DNA of 64,000 nucleotides, taken from assembly GCF_000422865.1 (NCBI RefSeq), contig NZ_AUGW01000013.1, forward strand, positions 100,441 to 164,440, in the 5' to 3' direction. Positions 17,613 through 25,253 of the stretch are shown here, piece by piece. Position 1 is the first letter of the stretch; each line of letters starts with the position of its first letter. The notes under the pieces were generated by a model. That model did no database searches, had not been told where the DNA came from, and saw only the letters and a list, made by a program, of their open reading frames with translations. The DNA is from Oceanospirillum maris DSM 6286 (GTDB lineage: Bacteria > Pseudomonadota > Gammaproteobacteria > Pseudomonadales > Halomonadaceae). The position numbers and the translations under genes are program-made.

Positions 17613-18237
17613 TTGCCACGGCCTGCAAAGGAATATCCCAATTAGCCGTAGGTAGAGCATCGACTTTTTGGCATTCGTGGGCTAAGCCGATAAGGGTTGG
17701 TTTGCTAAACAAACGATGCTGAGTAAAGGCAAATGTTCGATCATAAAACCCTCCTCCCATTCCCATGCGTCCGCCCTGTTCGTCAAATGCGACCAGTGGA
17801 AATAGCACCAGATCCAAATCTTTAGGGTGGCAGCGATTGCGTTGTTTATCCGCAAAGGCTCTTAATTTGGGTTCAGGTATACCAAAACGATTACGAGTCA
17901 TCGGTGTATTGCTGTCGTAGCGTACAAACCAAAGCCTGTTTTCTACCAGTGGCTGTAATACGGGGAGAAAACAAGTTTTTCCCATCTTTTTAGCTTGCTC
18001 AATCAGTAGGCTTGGGTCAATTTCCCCATCATTTGGCAAATATAGGGCAATACGCTTTGCTCGCAGAAACTCTGGCATGCTCAATAGTTGGTTTTTTAGG
18101 CTAACAGCGGCTCTTTTTTGCTCAAGGGGCGTTAAAGCTCTGCGGCGTTGGCGCATCTGCCGACGCAGCTGTATTCGGTTGAGTGCCAAGGGTTGAGAAT
18201 GTGGCTGTGATTGAGAGTATGACTGAGAATGCTGCAT
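17587..18237 (-). CDS. fau: 5-formyltetrahydrofolate cyclo-ligase
   Basis: Converts 5-formyl-THF to 5,10-methenyl-THF with ATP. Of 216 residues, the diagnostic motifs are RRQMRQRRRALTP near the start, the substrate segment YLPNDGEIDPSLL and the C-terminal ATP loop GGRMGMGGGFYDRTFAF. The N-terminus carries an extra SQS/SQP-rich tail of about 20 residues from a degenerate 18-bp repeat (18193-18228). It sits just downstream of 6S RNA and zapA on the same strand, the arrangement known from E. coli, where fau is cotranscribed with ssrS. Confidence 0.94.
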   Translation of the reverse strand: MQHSQSYSQSQPHSQPLALNRIQLRRQMRQRRRALTPLEQKRAAVSLKNQLLSMPEFLRAKRIALYLPNDGEIDPSLLIEQAKKMGKTCFLPVLQPLVENRLWFVRYDSNTPMTRNRFGIPEPKLRAFADKQRNRCHPKDLDLVLFPLVAFDEQGGRMGMGGGFYDRTFAFTQHRLFSKPTLIGLAHECQKVDALPTANWDIPLQAVASDQGIYRA

Positions 18238-18264
18238 AAGGTGGTAATGATACCGGTAGAATTA

Positions 18265-18443
18265 AAATTCCCAGAGTGCCGCTGCTGTCGTTGCCCTTGA
18301 ACCAAACGGTTCAAGGTGGGTAATCATCGAAGTGCCTAAGGCTTTCCGTCGCGCGGACATGCACACGGGCACTCACGGATGATTCCCTGGGTTCGTAATT
18401 AGGCTCGAGGACGTTGACAGCTGGCGCACACCCCAGGAATTAG
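18265..18443 (-). ncRNA. ssrS: 6S RNA
   Basis: 6S RNA mimics an open promoter and binds sigma-70 RNA polymerase in stationary phase. On the minus strand the 3' part contains CCTTGAACC-N4-GGTTCAAGG, nearly identical to E. coli 6S RNA. The two ends can pair: AATTCC at about 18441-18436 with GGAATT at about 18271-18266, leaving a long interrupted helix of about 178 nucleotides. Its place between zapA and fau is the classical one. Ends are estimates from the terminal pairing and from the promoter at 18450-18478. Confidence 0.9.
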
Positions 18444-18449
18444 AAAACG

Positions 18450-18478
18450 AGTATAACGGATATTCTATAAAAAATCAG
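18450..18478 (-). promoter_or_regulatory. Sigma-70 promoter of 6S RNA
   Basis: On the minus strand the -10 TATACT (18450-18455) is 17 bases from CTGATT (18473-18478). The expected start, near 18443, coincides with the 5' end of the 6S RNA terminal helix. Confidence 0.55.
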
Positions 18479-18798
18479 GCTGCATCGCTATTCGGTTCGT
18501 CTTGACGCAGGGCTTTAATAGCCGTTGATAATTTTTCATTAATTCGCTTCACTTGCTCGCTGGAATCCGTGTCGTCTTTGTCATTATGCAGCATTTCATA
18601 GGCGATATTTAACGCCGCCATTATGGCGATACGTTCCGTGCCTATTACTTTGCCGCTGTCACGAATTTCGCGCATTTTACGGTCAAGATACTTGGCAGAA
18701 TTAATCAGATCACTCTGTTTTTCTTCTGGGCAGCCAACCACATAGCTGCGTTCAAGGATTTTTACTTCAATGGTTTGACTGCTCTGTATTTCACTCAT
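18475..18798 (-). CDS. zapA: Cell division protein ZapA
   Basis: FtsZ-ring-associated protein that crosslinks FtsZ filaments at midcell. The 107-residue product has the ZapA N-terminal domain (VEIKILERSYVVGCPEEKQSDLINSAKYLDRKM) and a C-terminal coiled coil after the IAIMAALNIAYEML segment. It overlaps the upstream TIGR02449 gene by 8 bases and is followed by 6S RNA and fau. Length and order match the gammaproteobacterial locus. Confidence 0.94.
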   Translation of the reverse strand: MSEIQSSQTIEVKILERSYVVGCPEEKQSDLINSAKYLDRKMREIRDSGKVIGTERIAIMAALNIAYEMLHNDKDDTDSSEQVKRINEKLSTAIKALRQDEPNSDAA

Positions 18799-19003
18799 CT
18801 TGAGGCTCCGATGGGCCTAAGCAGGTTAAAAGATAACTGACCTTTTCATCCGTGGCTTCACGCTGCTGCGTTAAGGAGTCTAGTTCTGTGGTTTGTTGGT
18901 GCAAACACTTTTTCAAAGCTTCATTCTCTTTGCGTAAATCTACGCAAACCAGAAGTAGCTCATGTATTTGTTTTTCCACCTGATCTAAATCATCAGTGTC
19001 CAT
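18791..19003 (-). CDS. TIGR02449 family small coiled-coil protein (ZapB-like) upstream of zapA
   Basis: From ATG 19003 the product is 70 residues, almost entirely a coiled coil (VEKQIHELLLVCVDLRKENEALKKCL). It matches the TIGR02449 family found next to zapA in many gammaproteobacteria. A longer frame back to 19162 exists, but its first 53 residues look unlike protein and run into the divergent gene's promoter region. AAAGAT is a weak ribosome-binding site. The overlap with zapA and the ZapB-like build suggest a division-ring role, which is inference. Confidence 0.85.
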   Translation of the reverse strand: MDTDDLDQVEKQIHELLLVCVDLRKENEALKKCLHQQTTELDSLTQQREATDEKVSYLLTCLGPSEPQDE

Positions 19004-19186
19004 AAATTTATCTTTAGCTAAGGATACTCGTACTATAGAACTGAGATTGTAACCGGTCAATTCATGCGAATGAATACTAACACCCTGACAAATGAGATTT
19101 TTCTGTTCAAAATAGCGAACAAAGTAAGGATTTCTTACCCCATTCATTGATTTGGCAGGCATCCTGCCCGATTAAAGGTGCTAACT

Positions 19187-19783
19187 ATGACAGATAATCA
19201 GCAACAAACCGACATTCAGCAGCCAATTTTTTCTCAAATTAGTGATCTTTTTTTACGGAATGGCTGCTTGCATGCTCCGGCAGAGCTTCATGGAGATCTT
19301 TGCGGTCAACTTTGTGCGGATCAGAAGCCCGATGTTGATACTTGGTTGCGTCAGGCAATGCAGTTTATGGAGGTCTCTGCATTAGATGATGATATCTCTA
19401 AAGTAGAACTGGTAGAGCTGCTAGAGCAGACCGAAATGGGCATTAAAGATCGAGGCCTTGGCTTTAAATTATTAATTGCTGATGATGACTTTTCTTTGAA
19501 TGAGCGTATGCAAACACTGTTGGAGTGGTGTGAAGGCTTTTTATCCGCCTTGGCAGATAATACGCCGTTTAATGAAGGCAGCCTATCAGAGGAATTAAAA
19601 GATGCCTTGAAAGATTTAGAGCAGATCGCAGAGATAAGCGAAAGCTTAGAAGATGATGAGCATAACGAGCAAGACTTTTTCTCCATTAGCGAATATGTGC
19701 GAATGACCGCGATGATGCTGTATGCGGAGTGTCATTTTGGCGGATCTCCGGTTGATGATGAAGCCGCTGAGAACCTTCAGTAA
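19187..19783 (+). CDS. ygfB: UPF0149 family protein (YgfB-like)
   Basis: 198-residue acidic, helical protein of the YgfB/UPF0149 family: residues such as CLHAPAELHGDLCGQLCADQ, EWCEGFLSAL and the C-terminal EYVRMTAMMLYAEC block are typical. The E. coli gene likewise precedes pepP, ubiH and ubiI. The start is ATG 19187, with AAAGG 8 bases upstream, rather than a GTG three codons earlier. In Pseudomonas a YgfB homologue affects beta-lactamase expression; whether that holds here is unknown. Confidence 0.92.
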   Translation: MTDNQQQTDIQQPIFSQISDLFLRNGCLHAPAELHGDLCGQLCADQKPDVDTWLRQAMQFMEVSALDDDISKVELVELLEQTEMGIKDRGLGFKLLIADDDFSLNERMQTLLEWCEGFLSALADNTPFNEGSLSEELKDALKDLEQIAEISESLEDDEHNEQDFFSISEYVRMTAMMLYAECHFGGSPVDDEAAENLQ

Positions 19784-19900
19784 AATGCAAGTTAGCGAAA
19801 GCTCTGCTTTGAGTGGAACACGACGTACTCACTGAGATTTTTAATCTATTTTGGAAACAAAGCCAGCGGCTAACGGTGGCTTTTGAATATTGGAGCCTTT

Positions 19901-21292
19901 ATGACGCATGCAAATCAACAGAAGAGTCGAGCCGAGCAAAATTTGATAAACCGCAACATCAAGATACCTCAGTCAGAGTATGATTTGCGGCGGCAACGTT
20001 TAGTCGATCAGTTACCGGAAGGCTCTGTGGTGATATTGCCTGGAGCTGTCATACGTTATCGCAATAATGATGCGGATTATGCTTTTCGTCAGGATAGTGA
20101 TTTTTACTACCTGACTGGATTTGCTGAAGAAGAGGCGTGGCTGGTGCTCACCTCTGGGCGTAAAGGCGCCGATAGTCATCTGTTCTGCTTGCCTAAAGAT
20201 CGAGCACAGGAAACATGGACAGGTTTTCGCGTCGGGCAAGAGCAGGCTATTGCTGAGTACAACATGAGTTGCGCTTACACGCTGGATCAGTTGGACAACC
20301 GCTTACCAGAGTTAATCGATGGGGCGCAGCATCTTTTTTACCCTATGCAGGGTGACGATGCATTAAGCCGAAGAATACAGGACTGGTGCCAGCAGTTACG
20401 ACAAAAAGCCCGTTCAGGTGCGGTGGCTCCAGAGCAGCACCATAACGTGTTGCCGCTGATACATGAGCTGCGTTTGATTAAAAGCGATGCCGAGCTAGTC
20501 ATTATGCGTCACGCTGCAGAGATCTCCGCTGAGGCCCATTGCAAGGCGATGCAGGTCTGTGAACCAGAGATGATGGAGTATCAGTTAGAGGCAGAGTATC
20601 TATACCACTTTATGCGCTCCGGTAGTCGTGCTCCGGCGTATAACACTATTGTGGGCGGTGGAGCCAATGGCTGCGTGTTGCATTATGTGGAAAATAATCA
20701 GCCATTAAATGCCGGTGATCTGGTATTGATTGATGCCGGTTGCGAGTTGCAACATTATGCCGCTGATATTACGCGTACTTTTCCTGTTTCCGGTCGTTTC
20801 AGCCCAGAGCAGAGTGCCTTATATCAAGTGGTATTAGAGGCGCAATATGCGGCTATTGATCAGGTGCAAGTCGGTTTAGATTGTCATGCACCGCACCGAG
20901 CAGCGTTAAATGTGCTTTGCCAAGGCCTGCTGGATCTGGGGTTGCTTGGTGGAACCTTAGATGAGGTGGTTGAGAGCGAAAGCTATCGCCGATTCTATAT
21001 GCATGGCACCAGCCATTGGTTAGGTCTTGATGTGCATGATGCTGGGCGCTACAAAATAGAAGGGCAGTCACGGCCATTGCAGGTAGGAATGGTACTTACA
21101 ATAGAGCCAGGGCTGTATATCGCGCCGGATGATGACAGCGTTGATGTTTGCTGGCGCGGTATAGGTATTCGTATAGAAGATAATGTGATTGTTACCGAGC
21201 AGGGCCCAGAGGTGATAACCACCGGCGTGCCAAAAAATATTGCAGAAATTGAAGCACTAATGGCTGGTGAAGGTATCGCTATTAGCGCGTAG
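19901..21292 (+). CDS. pepP: Xaa-Pro aminopeptidase
   Basis: Mn-dependent aminopeptidase P, which removes N-terminal residues next to proline. The 463-residue product has the N-terminal creatinase-like domain and the pita-bread catalytic domain with metal ligands in VLIDAGCELQHYAADITRTFP (two Asp), MHGTSHWLGLDVHD (His), IEPGLYI (Glu) and RIEDNVIVTE (Glu). ATG 19901 follows GGAG by 6 bases; an upstream TTG at 19883 is less likely. Gene order ygfB-pepP-ubiH-ubiI is conserved. Confidence 0.95.
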   Translation: MTHANQQKSRAEQNLINRNIKIPQSEYDLRRQRLVDQLPEGSVVILPGAVIRYRNNDADYAFRQDSDFYYLTGFAEEEAWLVLTSGRKGADSHLFCLPKDRAQETWTGFRVGQEQAIAEYNMSCAYTLDQLDNRLPELIDGAQHLFYPMQGDDALSRRIQDWCQQLRQKARSGAVAPEQHHNVLPLIHELRLIKSDAELVIMRHAAEISAEAHCKAMQVCEPEMMEYQLEAEYLYHFMRSGSRAPAYNTIVGGGANGCVLHYVENNQPLNAGDLVLIDAGCELQHYAADITRTFPVSGRFSPEQSALYQVVLEAQYAAIDQVQVGLDCHAPHRAALNVLCQGLLDLGLLGGTLDEVVESESYRRFYMHGTSHWLGLDVHDAGRYKIEGQSRPLQVGMVLTIEPGLYIAPDDDSVDVCWRGIGIRIEDNVIVTEQGPEVITTGVPKNIAEIEALMAGEGIAISA

Positions 21293-21329
21293 TCGACAGA
21301 CGAGAATTGATTTTAACGGGAGTATTTCA

Positions 21330-22757
21330 GTGACGACAGCCCCTTTGGCTAGAGCAGAATCGACTAACTCAACCACAGAAGAAGACACGCCAATCTCTGC
21401 TTATGATATTGCTATTATTGGTGGTGGCTTAGTAGGTGCCAGTCTTGCCTGCGCACTGGAAGGCTTTGCTAAAGAGCACAACTGGTCGATTGCAGTGATT
21501 GAGGCGGTTGATGTGCCCGATGATGTTCATGTAGCCGACTCTCAAGCTGGCGCGTTTCAAACCAGCCAAACCAGTGCTTTTCAAACCAGTTATGATGCCC
21601 GTTCTACGGCTTTATCTTGGGGCTCCCGTCATATTTATGAGCAGATCGGCCTTTGGTCGTATTTGGCTCCCTATGTCGCCCCGATTAAAAAGATCCATGT
21701 GTCAGATAAAGGCCATCTTGGTGCGACTCGGTTGGATCACAGAGATCATTATGTGGAAGCCTTAGGCTATGTTGCTCCCAATGTTGCTCTTGGCCGAACA
21801 CTCTTGGCCGGTGTTAAAAAAGCACCCCATGTTAGCTGGCTCTGTCCGTTTAAAGTCACGGATTTTTCTGTAAAAGCGGAACGTCATCAACTGACGTTAA
21901 GCAACGCCGCCGGTGGGCAGCAGGTGATCGAAGCCAGCCTGGTTGTACTTGCCGATGGTGGTCAATCCGGCCTAAAACAGCAATTACAAATCAAAGATAC
22001 CGTGCGCCCTTATGACCAGCATGCTGTGGTATGTAATCTTACCATGAGCCAACCCCATGAAGGCTGGGCTTATGAGCGCTTTACCGCTGATGGGCCTATG
22101 GCATGGCTGCCATTGCCAGAGCCAAATAATATTGCCCTTGTTTGGACGGTGCCTACGGAGCAAATTGATGAGATTAGCGCCCTAGATGATGAGGACTTTA
22201 AGCAAAAGTTATTACAGCTGTTTGGCTTTCGCTTGGGGGATATCGAACGGGTTGGCGAGCGTTACCAGTACCCGCTTACCTTAGTACGTGCCACCGAACA
22301 GGTACGCCCCGGCTTAGCAGTGCTGGGTAATGCCGCTCACTATATGCACCCTGTTGCAGGTCAAGGCTATAACCTAGCGTTAAGAGGCGTAGCCGAGCTG
22401 GCCGGTGTTTTACACCAAGCCGCAGAACAGGGAGAAAAATTAGGTGATTTAAGCGTGTTGCAGCGTTATCAGCAGCGACGACGACAGGATCAAGACGCGG
22501 TTATTGGCTTTAGTGATGGCTTGATTCGCCTGTTTGCCAATAACAATCCAGTATTGGGGCATTTTCGTGCTGGTGGCTTAATGTTGCTTGATCGATTTAA
22601 GCCTGCTAAGCGATGGTTTGCCCGTCAGGCAATGGGCATTGGCGGATCGTCTGTACGTTTAAGAGCGCTAGCTAGCAACCAAGACGTGGTCAAGCCGTAC
22701 AAACAACACCGTATAACAGAGCAGCAGGTTCTAGCAAAAGCAGGTGAGCAGGTATGA
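21330..22757 (+). CDS. ubiH: Ubiquinone biosynthesis hydroxylase UbiH (2-octaprenyl-6-methoxyphenol hydroxylase)
   Basis: Flavin monooxygenase of ubiquinone biosynthesis. The FAD-binding IAIIGGGLVGASLACAL, the DxRxxAL motif (YDARSTALSWGS) and the second FAD motif LGNAAHYMHPVAGQGYNLALRG identify the UbiH/COQ6 family. GTG 21330 with GGGAG 7 bases upstream is the best start (475 residues); a frame back to 21267 would overlap pepP. About 25 residues precede the FAD fold, and a duplicated AFQTSQTS/AFQTS segment (21552-21589) sits just before DxR. The stop overlaps the next start (ATGA). Confidence 0.93.
   Translation: MTTAPLARAESTNSTTEEDTPISAYDIAIIGGGLVGASLACALEGFAKEHNWSIAVIEAVDVPDDVHVADSQAGAFQTSQTSAFQTSYDARSTALSWGSRHIYEQIGLWSYLAPYVAPIKKIHVSDKGHLGATRLDHRDHYVEALGYVAPNVALGRTLLAGVKKAPHVSWLCPFKVTDFSVKAERHQLTLSNAAGGQQVIEASLVVLADGGQSGLKQQLQIKDTVRPYDQHAVVCNLTMSQPHEGWAYERFTADGPMAWLPLPEPNNIALVWTVPTEQIDEISALDDEDFKQKLLQLFGFRLGDIERVGERYQYPLTLVRATEQVRPGLAVLGNAAHYMHPVAGQGYNLALRGVAELAGVLHQAAEQGEKLGDLSVLQRYQQRRRQDQDAVIGFSDGLIRLFANNNPVLGHFRAGGLMLLDRFKPAKRWFARQAMGIGGSSVRLRALASNQDVVKPYKQHRITEQQVLAKAGEQV
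21552..21589. repeat. 24-bp-period direct repeat in ubiH
   Basis: GCGTTTCAAACCAG (21552-21565) and GCTTTTCAAACCAG (21576-21589) differ at one base and keep frame. Confidence 0.65.
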
Positions 22758-24235
22758 GCACAGAACAGGGAATACAGGGAAATAACACAGGCTTAGATCA
22801 TACCGATTTAGAAGAGCTGGATTTAAGTGGTACAGCGTTAAAGGCTAAAGACGTGAGTGCCGCTGAGGCCGAGGTGCTTGATTCAGAGCCATTAGATTCG
22901 GAAATATCTGATTTAGAAGCCTTGGACTTAAACGATACCGCTTCAGAGCAGCGCACTGCCTTAGAAGACACGGCTTTAGACACAACCTTAAAAGAGTATG
23001 ATCTGATTATTGTGGGTGGCGGCATGGTCGGCGCTGCAATCGCCTGTGGTGTCGCACCAACAGGGATGAAAATTGCTATTCTGGAAACCTTTGAAAACGA
23101 ACCTCAGTGGCACTCTGATAAGGTAGATCCTCGTGTTAGTGCGCTAACAGAAGCTTCACGCCTGTTTTTAGCGAGCCTTAACGCTTGGCCGAGTATGGCG
23201 GCCAATCGAGTAACCCCTTACCAGCAGATGAGCGTTTGGGAGTCTGATGGCACGGGCCATATCGAATTTAACTGTGATGATGTTTTTGCCGAAAATATCG
23301 GTCATATCGTAGAAAACAGCGTTACTTTGACCGCGTTAGTTGAGCAGAGTAAACATTTCGATAATATCCACTGGCATCGTGGTGTTTCGATTCAAGGTAT
23401 TAGTCCGGTACAGACCCTTGAAGGCGGGCTCGGGGTTAAGCGCCAAGTCTTTCTAGCTGACGGTAGCGTTATTCAAGCCGGTCTTGTTGTGGCCGCCGAT
23501 GGCGCGCGCTCTCAGCTACGGGAATGGGGGGGGGTTGAAACCCGTGAGTGGGATTACGACCACGAAGCGATCGTGACCACGATTAAGCTAGAGCAGCCCC
23601 ACGACAGTACTTGTTGGCAACGCTTTATGCCCACCGGCCCTTTGGCATTACTACCGATTACTTTCAATGGCGACAACCATTACTGCTCGATTGTGTGGTC
23701 AACTACGCCGGAGGAATGCGTACGCTTGATGGCTTTAGATGATCAGACATTTTGTGATGAGCTGAGTCTAAGCTTTGAGCATAAACTGGGCAAGGTGCTT
23801 TCCTGTGACCCCCGTTTTAGCTTCCCGCTACGTCAGCGCCACGCTAAACGCTATTGGCAAGAGGGTTTAGTCTTAGCCGGAGATGCCGCTCACACGATCC
23901 ACCCCTTAGCCGGTCAGGGGGTTAATCTTGGCTTGCTGGATGCCGCGACTCTTGTGGAGGAGTTGGCCAATGCTTGGCAGCGGAAACAACCGTTAGGCAT
24001 TGAGCAGACGTTAGGTAAATACCAGCGTCGCCGCCTGCCCGATAACCTAAAAATGATGGCGCTAATGGAAGGCTTTAAGCGCCTATATGGCCCCGTACCC
24101 TTGCCGTTACGCTGGCTACGCAATACTGGCATGAATCTCGTTAATGACACGCCGATGCTTAAAAAACAGCTACTGCGACAGGCATTAGGCGCGCGCAGCG
24201 GTTTACCGAAAAATGCTCAGGTGAATCTTGCTTAG
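22754..24235 (+). CDS. ubiI: UbiH/UbiF/UbiI-family FAD hydroxylase with a long acidic N-terminal extension
   Basis: Second ubiquinone-pathway flavin hydroxylase; by position it corresponds to E. coli ubiI (2-octaprenylphenol C5-hydroxylation). The FAD fold begins only at about residue 76 (LIIVGGGMVGAAIACGV), followed by DPRVSAL and the LAGDAAHTIHPLAGQGVNLGL block. The first 75 residues are acidic, leucine-rich and show a five-residue period (LDSEP, LDSEI, SDLEA, LDLND), absent from normal UbiI. No internal Met allows a shorter start before the FAD fold; the ATG is coupled to the ubiH stop with AGGTGAG upstream, so the extension is probably real. Confidence 0.9.
   Translation: MSTEQGIQGNNTGLDHTDLEELDLSGTALKAKDVSAAEAEVLDSEPLDSEISDLEALDLNDTASEQRTALEDTALDTTLKEYDLIIVGGGMVGAAIACGVAPTGMKIAILETFENEPQWHSDKVDPRVSALTEASRLFLASLNAWPSMAANRVTPYQQMSVWESDGTGHIEFNCDDVFAENIGHIVENSVTLTALVEQSKHFDNIHWHRGVSIQGISPVQTLEGGLGVKRQVFLADGSVIQAGLVVAADGARSQLREWGGVETREWDYDHEAIVTTIKLEQPHDSTCWQRFMPTGPLALLPITFNGDNHYCSIVWSTTPEECVRLMALDDQTFCDELSLSFEHKLGKVLSCDPRFSFPLRQRHAKRYWQEGLVLAGDAAHTIHPLAGQGVNLGLLDAATLVEELANAWQRKQPLGIEQTLGKYQRRRLPDNLKMMALMEGFKRLYGPVPLPLRWLRNTGMNLVNDTPMLKKQLLRQALGARSGLPKNAQVNLA
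22874..22933. repeat. 15-bp degenerate tandem repeat in the ubiI extension
   Basis: Four 15-base units (22874-22888, 22889-22903, 22904-22918, 22919-22933) share a T-G/A-ATTxxGAx pattern and encode the pentads LDSEP-type. Similar but weaker pentads flank them. Confidence 0.55.
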
Positions 24236-24310
24236 ATAGGCTGTATGTAGACCAAAATCAAAGACTTAACTGGAACTTTGCACGATTAAACTGTGTCCAA
24301 AACCCTCTAG

Positions 24311-24340
24311 TCTAGATCTAGATCTAGATCTGGATCTGGC
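24311..24340. repeat. Hexanucleotide tandem repeat (TCTAGA/TCTGGA)
   Basis: Three TCTAGA units, one TCTGGA and one TCTGGC in a row, in the gap between ubiI and the YcxB-like gene. Confidence 0.85.
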
Positions 24341-24376
24341 TACTTATAAGACTTTGATATATAGAGTGAATATAGA

Positions 24377-24976
24377 ATGATAGAGAAAAAAACATCCGTC
24401 TCACCTAGCGAGAAGAGTTTGTCTACCGATGATGTTGTATCCGCCGATGCAAACTCGTCAACTATCGAGGTTAAATACCTCTGGAGTGAGCAAGTTTACT
24501 TAGACGCCAGCGAAGAACATACCCGTTTTGGTGGCGGTAACACAAAAGAAAAAATGATCACTCTTGTGGTGGCTGGGCTTATTCTGCTCAGCGTTTTTAT
24601 GATGTTTCAGCGAGGTTTTCAGCCTGCAGATTCTATGGCCTTGGTCTTAGCCGTGTACTGGTTTTTACTTCGGGGTCGTATGCATAAAAAGTTATTGCTG
24701 GGTCGTTTCCATAAAAGTGAGCAAAAAGGCAAAGAGATCAGCCTTATTATTGATGATGAACGTATTAGCGCTAAAACAGGCGATAAAATAGACGGTCAAT
24801 TCGGTTGGAATGAGATCAGCAAAGTGGTTCGTACTGGTCGAGGCTTTTTACTCTATCGGGGTGTTAATTATATCTGGTTGCCTGTGGCTGCTTTTGTTGA
24901 CGAGGGGACCTGCGAACGCTTTGCCGCTATGAGTGAGCGTAAAGCAAGTTCGTTTTTGGATAAGACCGCCGGATAG
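24377..24976 (+). CDS. YcxB-like membrane protein
   Basis: 199 residues: an N-terminal polar tail, two close transmembrane helices (MITLVVAGLILLSVFMMF and MALVLAVYWFLL, about residues 64-100) and a C-terminal domain ending in a strand pattern FGWNEISKVVRTGRGFLLYRG with LPVAAF, as in the YcxB-like family. The function of the family is unknown. The start is the ATG at 24377; no strong ribosome-binding site is visible. It lies alone between ubiI and rlmI, 141 bases after ubiI. Confidence 0.7.
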   Translation: MIEKKTSVSPSEKSLSTDDVVSADANSSTIEVKYLWSEQVYLDASEEHTRFGGGNTKEKMITLVVAGLILLSVFMMFQRGFQPADSMALVLAVYWFLLRGRMHKKLLLGRFHKSEQKGKEISLIIDDERISAKTGDKIDGQFGWNEISKVVRTGRGFLLYRGVNYIWLPVAAFVDEGTCERFAAMSERKASSFLDKTAG

Positions 24977-25108
24977 TTCCACTGATTCATCTGTACTCGT
25001 TAATAGCGACTACGCCTGTTCTATATCATCGGATCTATGTTTGTCTTATGGATTAATGGACGTAATTGCCACCTTATTTTCATCTTAGGTCGGATTGCCG
25101 GTAAAACA

Positions 25109-25142
25109 CCAAAACAGGCAGGGGAAACTCTGCCTGTTTTGG
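25109..25142. repeat. Perfect 13-bp inverted repeat ahead of rlmI
   Basis: CCAAAACAGGCAG (25109-25121) and CTGCCTGTTTTGG (25130-25142) around an 8-base loop. TATAAT follows at 25144-25149, looking like the -10 of rlmI, so the element may be a terminator of the upstream gene or an operator touching the promoter. Confidence 0.6.
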
Positions 25143-25143
25143 T

Positions 25144-25149
25144 TATAAT
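25144..25149 (+). promoter_or_regulatory. Candidate -10 element of rlmI
   Basis: A perfect TATAAT about 105 bases before the rlmI ATG. The -35 would fall inside the hairpin loop (no good match), so activity may depend on the inverted repeat. Confidence 0.35.
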
Positions 25150-25253
25150 GCCCGCAAAATACGGTGAAACAGCGTTATTTGGATCTTAGTCTTCCTGAAA
25201 AGTTAAACCTGAGTTCCAACCGTATGAGCCACTACAGCCTACGAGAGAACATC

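Noticed and set aside
19004..19162. N-terminal extension of the TIGR02449 protein
   Set aside because: The extra 53 residues do not resemble the family and would cover the promoter area of the divergent ygfB-like gene.
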